Source: Deltaproteobacteria bacterium
GTDB taxonomy: Bacteria > Desulfobacterota > Dissulfuribacteria > Dissulfuribacterales > JALVPX01
DNA length: 61,837 nucleotides
Direction: 5' to 3'
NCBI GenBank assembly: GCA_027023445.1
Contig: JALVVK010000015.1
Coordinates: forward strand, 1-61,837
Notes under the pieces: generated by a model
What the model was told of the DNA's origin: nothing
Database searches by the model: none
What the model saw: only the letters and a program-made list of their open reading frames with translations
In this document: in pieces, positions 57,401 to 61,837 of the stretch
Layout: each line of letters opens with the position of its first letter
Position numbering within the stretch: the first letter of the stretch is position 1
Program-made: the position numbers and the translations under genes

Positions 57401-57490
57401 ATGGATAAAGCAAAGGAACAGGCGCTCGCCTCCCTTGCGTACCATTTAGATATAGTCCGAACATGGCAGGGAACGGACGTTCATGTTTGA
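57401..57490 (+). CDS. 29-residue ORF coupled to the next gene
   Basis: ATG 57401 follows GGGGATAAGGG, 14 bases after the previous stop, and gives MDKAKEQALASLAYHLDIVR plus nine residues ending at TGA 57490. Its stop overlaps the ATG of the 84-residue ORF (ATGTTTGA). Either a tiny protein, a leader peptide for coupled translation, or the first exon-like part of a frameshifted gene. Too short for the ORF track. Confidence 0.5.
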   Translation: MDKAKEQALASLAYHLDIVRTWQGTDVHV

Positions 57491-57737
57491 TCTGACAGAT
57501 ATTCGCTTTGTGAAGCGTATTTCCGTGGGCACAAGCAATCCTGCGCGCGTACTCACGGAAGAGGAGATCCAGAGCGCGGTGAACCTTCTAAACCGATGTC
57601 TGTCAGGTACCCCTAGGGGCACGATCATCGGTATTGAAAAGAGCTTCAGGGTGTTGAACATAGGCGAGCACCAGGCTGTTCTGCAATGGATTGTCTATCA
57701 TGTTGGATTTCCAAGAAAACCCGCATGGCTTGATTGA
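57483..57737 (+). CDS. 84-residue protein of the DUF2589 cluster
   Basis: A small soluble protein: MFDLTDIRFVKRISVG, a helical LTEEEIQSAVNLLNRCLSG, then TIIGIEKSFRVLNIGEHQAV and a C-terminal VYHVGFPRKPAWLD. No family recognised. It has no ribosome site of its own, so it is probably translated by coupling from the 29-residue ORF, with which it overlaps by eight bases. The conserved-looking core and lack of stops argue that it is real. Position suggests a role with the DUF2589-like proteins. Confidence 0.65.
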   Translation: MFDLTDIRFVKRISVGTSNPARVLTEEEIQSAVNLLNRCLSGTPRGTIIGIEKSFRVLNIGEHQAVLQWIVYHVGFPRKPAWLD

Positions 57738-57782
57738 CATATTCCGCTTTTGATGGCTTTGAATTTGAATTGTTCATCAAGC

Positions 57783-57865
57783 AATGTTGTTTAAGGGTCG
57801 AGGTGTTTGAGATTCATAACCTTTTTCCAGGCATTTTAAGCGCATTATCCTGGATAATTAGGGTT
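57783..57865 (+). repeat. decayed repeat B copy
   Basis: CAGGCATTTTAAGCGCATTATCCTGG (in pieces) resembles the right end of copy 2 (CAGGCATTTGAAGTGCATAA). Lies inside the DUF2589 cluster, between the 84-residue gene and the third paralogue. Confidence 0.45.
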
Positions 57866-57918
57866 AAATAAATAATCAGGGTAAATCCCTGCCTGTATGC
57901 CAGAGGGGGCGTGTTGGC

Positions 57919-58551
57919 ATGAACATAAAAGGAGAGACGGAAGGCCTTGATTTAGATAGCCTTACAGATACGCTGCGCAACGCATTATCCGGTGCGAACC
58001 GTACTCTTCTGGCAGACCAGGAATCCGCCTTGCGGCGAATAATTGACGTAGGTGAAGACGGTGAGCCTGAATATATTACATGGCTCTGTTCCGTTGCCTC
58101 GCGGGACGGGCAAGACCAAAATTACGAAATGTTGCGCATGCCCATATCCGCCCTCAGAAGTGGAGACGTCATGGGCATTTCGGAACTATCTGTGGAGGTT
58201 GACTGCGTAACGGAGCACCCCCGTCAGGAAGAAGAAAAAGGCCTGGTCGAGCCATCCAGGTTGATACCTCTTTTAACAGGGAAGAAACGGCGTGGGGCGG
58301 CCGTGCGACATGTGAAAATTGCCCTTAAGGGCCCGGATGGAGCCGAGGGGAGTATTCGGATTGAAGAAGATTATCCCAAACCAGGGATTTTGTCTGTTTC
58401 AGAAGGTGATGAAGGACAAAACAGAGTCGGGGAGGAGCAATATGGATTTTTCAAGGGACAGTTACTGCCGTATTTTTGTCATCTGTATCATGTGGTTATT
58501 TCTTTCCTCCGCAGGCTTATGCGTTGCAGGGACCGCCCGCTGCGACCTTAA
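57919..58551 (+). CDS. DUF2589-like protein 3, diverged
   Basis: A 210-residue protein with weaker but consistent similarity to the other two: LDLDSLTDTLRNALSGANRT at the start, LRMPISALRSGDVMGISELSV in the core, HVKIALKGPDGAEGSIRIEED near the expected end. After that comes a tail of about 55 residues (ending FLRRLMRCRDRPLRP) whose last 36 codons overlap the next gene in another frame. The tail may be the result of a lost stop or frameshift. GAGGGGG lies upstream. A repeat B remnant separates it from the upstream genes. Confidence 0.65.
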   Translation: MNIKGETEGLDLDSLTDTLRNALSGANRTLLADQESALRRIIDVGEDGEPEYITWLCSVASRDGQDQNYEMLRMPISALRSGDVMGISELSVEVDCVTEHPRQEEEKGLVEPSRLIPLLTGKKRRGAAVRHVKIALKGPDGAEGSIRIEEDYPKPGILSVSEGDEGQNRVGEEQYGFFKGQLLPYFCHLYHVVISFLRRLMRCRDRPLRP

Positions 58552-58882
58552 ATCGGCAAACCTTGCCGGCAACTGGAAGGGCGTTTTGATTGAATCCGGC
58601 GGAGACCGTATTCCAGTTGATCTGCATGTGACCACGGAAAGAGATGAACCTGGATGCGAGCTGGATTATGGTCCTGATCGCAACTGTTCCCTGGAAGCAG
58701 TGGGTGCCGGTTCCGACGAGAAGACCTTCTACTTCAGGTTCAAGGACAGCGACGGCGGATGGTGTGACCGTTTGATAAACGGAAAGATGTCTCTTGAGAT
58801 AAAAGACCGCAATACCCTGGATCTTGATGTGCAAAACGCCAGTGGGTCGGTCAACGAATCCGTTGAGCTGAAAAGAAAATGA
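58442..58882 (+). CDS. exported protein of the DUF2589 cluster
   Basis: A 146-residue protein. MDFSRDSYCRIFVICIMWLF followed by LSSAGLCVAGTA is a signal peptide, so the mature part is periplasmic. It begins ARCDLKSANLAGNWKGVLIE and contains Cys at CDLK, GCELDYG, NCSLEA and WCDRL, which could form two disulfides. Beta-rich, lipocalin-like spacing is possible but not shown. GGGGAGGAG stands six bases before the ATG. It overlaps the third DUF2589-like gene by 110 bases. No family recognised. Confidence 0.7.
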   Translation: MDFSRDSYCRIFVICIMWLFLSSAGLCVAGTARCDLKSANLAGNWKGVLIESGGDRIPVDLHVTTERDEPGCELDYGPDRNCSLEAVGAGSDEKTFYFRFKDSDGGWCDRLINGKMSLEIKDRNTLDLDVQNASGSVNESVELKRK

Positions 58883-58939
58883 TCCCGGGTGCGGAGGGAA
58901 GGATTGTGGCCTGTCAGTTGCCGGGTATTCACAGGCCAA

Positions 58940-59097
58940 ATTTCATGCTGAGTGGTGCTTCGCACCCTTGGCCATGAAAATGTTGAATGATAAATGGTGA
59001 ATTGTAGATTGTGGCAAACAGATTTTTATTAAATTCAGAAAGATATAACAACCTGGCATCTCAACTGAAACATTCAGAATTTATCATTTAACATTGC
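58940..59097 (+). repeat. repeat D plus repeat A copy 7
   Basis: D: TTTCATGC, GTGGTGCTTCGCACC, GGCCATGAAA (58940-58979). A: TGTTGAATGATAAATGGTGA, GGCAAACAGATTTTTATTAA, CAGAATTTATCATTTAACAT (58978-59097). This pair is the best-preserved D-A composite and lies between convergent genes. Confidence 0.8.
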
Positions 59098-59101
59098 GTT
59101 T

Positions 59102-59896
59102 TTATGGTAAATTTTCAGTGGACGCGCTTGATGCCTGCCCGTTCGGTATTTCCTGCCCGGAAATGGGATGATTTGCCGGGCTGAAAACAAATATATCCCC
59201 GCCCGCCTCATCCTGGTGCACCCTGGCCATGCCCTGTTTAACCATCTCCAGAAGGGCCAGGAATGTCACTATTACCGCCTCCAGGTCTTCCCATGGCATA
59301 AATTCGAACAGGCTTATCCTGCCCGCCAGGGAAAGCTCTCTGCCAATGGCATCTATTCGCTCGGCCATACTGATTCTCGCCTTGGCAATCTTTATGGTCT
59401 GCGCCAGGTCTTTTGCGCTTATCACCGTTTTCAGGGCGTCAATAAGGCCTATTAAATCAGCGCATACCGGGATGTCCTCCGGAAGATCATCTCCCTGGGT
59501 CTGTCCCGAGAGAAATGGCGCCGCCACATCCGGCAGGAATATTTCCCGCCCCAGCAGGGGATATTCGGCCAACTCTCTGGCGGTCTGTCTTATTTTTACC
59601 AGTTCCTGCAGGGGTCGGACTATCTCCAGCCGCGGATCGTCTTCAGGGTCCAGCGGCTCTGGCTTTGGAAGCAGGGTAGCGGATTTTATGTGTAGCAGTG
59701 TGGCTGCCATGGCCAGATATTCGCCGGCAACGGCTATATCCAGGGCCTTCATGAATTCCAGATAATTCAGGTACTGGGATGTGATCAGCGCTATGGGGAT
59801 GTCTGATATTTCGATACGGTTTTTCTGTATCAGGTGCAGGAGCAGGTCTAACGGGCCCTCAAAGGCCTCAATTCTTATCCGGCATTGGGGTTCCAA
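59102..59896 (-). CDS. scpA: segregation and condensation protein A
   Basis: Kleisin subunit that links SMC heads in chromosome condensation. The 264 residues open with IEAFEGPLDLLLHLIQKNRI, then IALITSQYLNYLEFMK and AGEYLAMAATLLHIKSATLLP (in pieces), and end with the SMC-binding region including MVKQGMARVHQDE. TTG start with GGAG six bases upstream, overlapping trpS by 22 bases. scpB, normally next, is absent; a repeat pair and the DUF2589 cluster stand there instead. Confidence 0.94.
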   Translation of the reverse strand: MEPQCRIRIEAFEGPLDLLLHLIQKNRIEISDIPIALITSQYLNYLEFMKALDIAVAGEYLAMAATLLHIKSATLLPKPEPLDPEDDPRLEIVRPLQELVKIRQTARELAEYPLLGREIFLPDVAAPFLSGQTQGDDLPEDIPVCADLIGLIDALKTVISAKDLAQTIKIAKARISMAERIDAIGRELSLAGRISLFEFMPWEDLEAVIVTFLALLEMVKQGMARVHQDEAGGDIFVFSPANHPISGQEIPNGQASSASTENLP

Positions 59897-60882
59897 AGGG
59901 CGCTCCGCACCTGGCTCATGGTAGATTTGGCCACCTGGGCGGCCCTGGCGCCGCCGTCTTCCAGTATGGATTCAACCCTTCCCGGTTCGTCTGAAAGGCT
60001 TTGCCTCTTTTCCCATATAGGCTCAAGCGCCCTGACCACTGCCTCGGCCAGCTCTTTTTTGCATGCAACGCATCCAAGTTTGGCTGCCTTGCAGTCCCGG
60101 ACGATCTCCCGGTTCCGCTCATCCGGCATGTACAGCCTGTGGAGGTTGAATGCAACGCATCTGTTTTCCGGGTCTCCCGGATCGGAACGCCTGGGTCTCT
60201 CCACGTCTGTTACATAGGAGGATACCTTTTGTCTGACCACATCCGGGCTGTCAGAAAGGAATATGGAATTGCCGTAGCTTTTGCTCATCTTCCGGCCGTC
60301 AATCCCGGGCAGTTTGGGTACCTCTGCGAGGAGCCCTTCCGGGATGGGGAAAACCTCTCCGTACAGGTAGTTGAAGCGCCTTGTAATCTCCCTTGTGAGT
60401 TCGATATGCGGGAGCTGGTCAACGCCAACCGGGACCTTGTTCGCCTTGTACATGATGATGTCGGCGGCCTGAAGCACCGGGTAGCCTAAAAAGCCATAGG
60501 TGGCGAGATCACGTTCCTTGAGCTGCTGCTGCTGTTCCTTGTATGTGGGGTTTCGTTCCAGCCAGGAAACGGGTGTGATCATGGAGAGCAGGAGATGCAG
60601 CTCCGCGTGTTCCTTTATGGCGGACTGGACGAAGAGTGTGACCTTGGCCGGATCAATGCCTACCGCCAGCCAGTCCAGGACCATGTCATATATGTTTGCC
60701 GGGATATCAGAGGGGTGTTCGTAGTTGGTTGTCAGCGCGTGCCAGTCAGCCACGAAGAAAAAGCAGTTGTACTCATCCTGAAGGCGTCTCCAGTTTTCAA
60801 GAACTCCGTGAAGATGCCCGAGATGAAGCTTGCCCGAGGGCCGCATTCCGCTCAGTACTCTCTGTTTTCCCTCTTTGTCCAT
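59875..60882 (-). CDS. trpS: tryptophanyl-tRNA synthetase
   Basis: Class I synthetase charging tRNA-Trp. The 335 residues show LSGMRPSGKLHLGHLHGVLENW (HIGH variant GHLHG region), FFVADWHALTT, GYPVLQAADIIMY, VPVGVDQLPHIELTREI (in pieces) and KMSKS in GIDGRKMSKSYGN. The C-terminal Cys pair in LGCVACKKEL is typical of the type with a zinc-like motif. Between the site-2 protease and scpA genes on the same strand. Confidence 0.96.
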   Translation of the reverse strand: MDKEGKQRVLSGMRPSGKLHLGHLHGVLENWRRLQDEYNCFFFVADWHALTTNYEHPSDIPANIYDMVLDWLAVGIDPAKVTLFVQSAIKEHAELHLLLSMITPVSWLERNPTYKEQQQQLKERDLATYGFLGYPVLQAADIIMYKANKVPVGVDQLPHIELTREITRRFNYLYGEVFPIPEGLLAEVPKLPGIDGRKMSKSYGNSIFLSDSPDVVRQKVSSYVTDVERPRRSDPGDPENRCVAFNLHRLYMPDERNREIVRDCKAAKLGCVACKKELAEAVVRALEPIWEKRQSLSDEPGRVESILEDGGARAAQVAKSTMSQVRSALWNPNAG

Positions 60883-60946
60883 AAATATCTACCTCTTTGC
60901 GGAGTTATGGATTCCCCTGGTGCCCGGGGGGCTGGGCACTGCCGGT

Positions 60947-61585
60947 TCAGGCGCCCAGCAGTAACCGGTTAATAAACACGATCAGCGGGACTATAATCCG
61001 GCTGGTAACCCCTGTAAAGACGAGCAGAAGAATCAGCAGGAAGCCGTATCGTTCAAACTGCGCGTATCGGAATGCCAAGTCCCTGGGTAACATCCCCTCA
61101 AGCACCTTACTGCCGTCCAGGGGCGGGATGGGAAGCAGGTTGAATACCGCGAGCCCGATGTTGATCTGAACGCTGACATAGGCCATATATATCAGGGGCG
61201 TTAGCACGTAACCCTCTATGCCTGTAAAATAGCCATAGCCTCCGAGCAGATTCCGGAGAAGAAACGCGCTGGCTGCCGCAACCAGCATGTTCGCCCCGGG
61301 GCCTGCGAGAGATACCCATATCATGCCCTTTCTGGGATTTTTGAAATACATGGGATTGATTGGCACGGGCCGTGCCCATCCAATGGTCTGGGTCAGGAAA
61401 AATACCATGGTGCCCACCGGGTCCAGATGTTTGATCGGGTTCATGGTAAGCCGTCCGTGCATCTTTGCCGTGGGGTCGCCAAGGCGATAGGCCACCCATC
61501 CATGGGCCAGTTCGTGTATGGTCACCGCGAAGAGGATTGGAGGGGTGAGTATGGCTATCTTTTGTATAATCGATCCTATATCCAA
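60947..61585 (-). CDS. site-2 protease (M50) family membrane metallopeptidase
   Basis: A 212-residue intramembrane zinc protease homologue. Zinc motif HELAH lies in FAVTIHELAHGWVAYRLGDP near residue 24, and the third ligand is in NLLPIPPLDGSKVLEG. About five to six membrane segments. No PDZ or CBS domain, so it belongs to the short group commonly found beside trpS. Substrate unknown. TTG start, with AGGAG five bases upstream. Confidence 0.9.
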   Translation of the reverse strand: MDIGSIIQKIAILTPPILFAVTIHELAHGWVAYRLGDPTAKMHGRLTMNPIKHLDPVGTMVFFLTQTIGWARPVPINPMYFKNPRKGMIWVSLAGPGANMLVAAASAFLLRNLLGGYGYFTGIEGYVLTPLIYMAYVSVQINIGLAVFNLLPIPPLDGSKVLEGMLPRDLAFRYAQFERYGFLLILLLVFTGVTSRIIVPLIVFINRLLLGA

Positions 61586-61837
61586 TTTTTCTCCTTTTTC
61601 CGGGGAAAACCTGCAATCTCAAACCCGGATAATGTGTCTGTTGTTTTTTTAAAAACGCCGTTCTGTCAACTGATACGCATGGTTACTGTGAAAATACAAT
61701 GTTAAATGGTAACTGAAGTTTCCCAAAAATGTTTCATGCCGCCATCCGTAGTAGTGCGGTTACAACGGAATTTATCACCGGTTTGACGGGTGGCGGGCAA
61801 AGTATTGCAAAATCCTCGCTGAGCGCTGCCTTTGCCA
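61586..61837. other. right window edge, unassigned
   Basis: A repeat A end fragment ATACAATGTTAAATGGTAAC (61694-61714) is followed by sequence open in more than one frame to the window edge, for example plus-strand ATG 61729 MFHAAIRSSAVTTEF. It may be the start of a gene or element beyond the window. I cannot name it. Confidence 0.35.

Overview
The window looks like chromosome from a Gram-negative bacterium of the Desulfobacterota (former Deltaproteobacteria). This is inferred from gene content and order, not from a marker-gene search. The signs are LPS inner-core heptose genes and a Kdo transferase, the order yicC-remA-gmk, a site-2 protease-trpS-scpA cluster, a dapA-dapB-dapL lysine/peptidoglycan route, the long order rplU-rpmA-obgE-proB-proA-nadD-rsfS-gpmI, and NtrB/NtrC-type sigma54 signalling. 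Almost everything is ordinary chromosomal housekeeping. I saw no tRNA, rRNA, CRISPR array, complete insertion sequence or prophage.

Layout. 1-1391: start of an FmdB-like gene, a possible gene remnant, and coaX. 1744-11332 (minus): a response regulator, then waaA, rlmB, gmk, remA and yicC, then DUF4416, rfaE1, a Trm112-like gene, waaC, gmhB and waaF (heptose synthesis and transfer). 11395-15502 (plus): a small gene, glnE with an in-frame TAG, and a solute-binding lipoprotein. 15623-18798 (minus): a Tat-exported carbonic anhydrase and a three-gene set (cysteine-rich protein, deaminase-like protein, radical SAM enzyme). 19489-24136: purM, a DUF523 gene, an HU/IHF gene, ftsY and gltX. 24300-31711: HDOD-GAF, histidine kinase and sigma54 regulator genes, tmk, smr and ldh. 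32035-36843 (plus): dapA, dapB, an FAH-family hydrolase, dapL, folK and a YHS protein. 36844-48705 (minus): one long run from rplU down to lon and an M20 peptidase. 49350-52156 (plus): a CBS protein, a cation/proton antiporter, a second CBS protein and a methyltransferase. 52513-55593: a YkgJ-like protein, an unknown gene, aroB and a small lipoprotein. 56101-58882 (plus): a cluster of three DUF2589-like genes, two small ORFs and a secreted protein behind a good sigma70-type promoter. 59102-61585 (minus): site-2 protease, trpS, scpA.

Three things stand out. First, the DUF2589-like cluster is the best candidate for an undescribed system: three diverged paralogues with the same layout, tightly packed with tiny ORFs and an exported cysteine-containing protein. 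Second, glnE is interrupted by a single TAG exactly where the family has a conserved Gln, with the reading frame intact beyond it. Third, the intergenic regions are filled with several families of short dispersed repeats, here named A to E. One of them (B) appears to have inserted inside another (A), leaving flanking ATAAA direct repeats.

Start codons were chosen from Shine-Dalgarno position and gene overlap, so many differ from the longest-ORF track. Family names come from recognising motifs by eye; no database search was possible.
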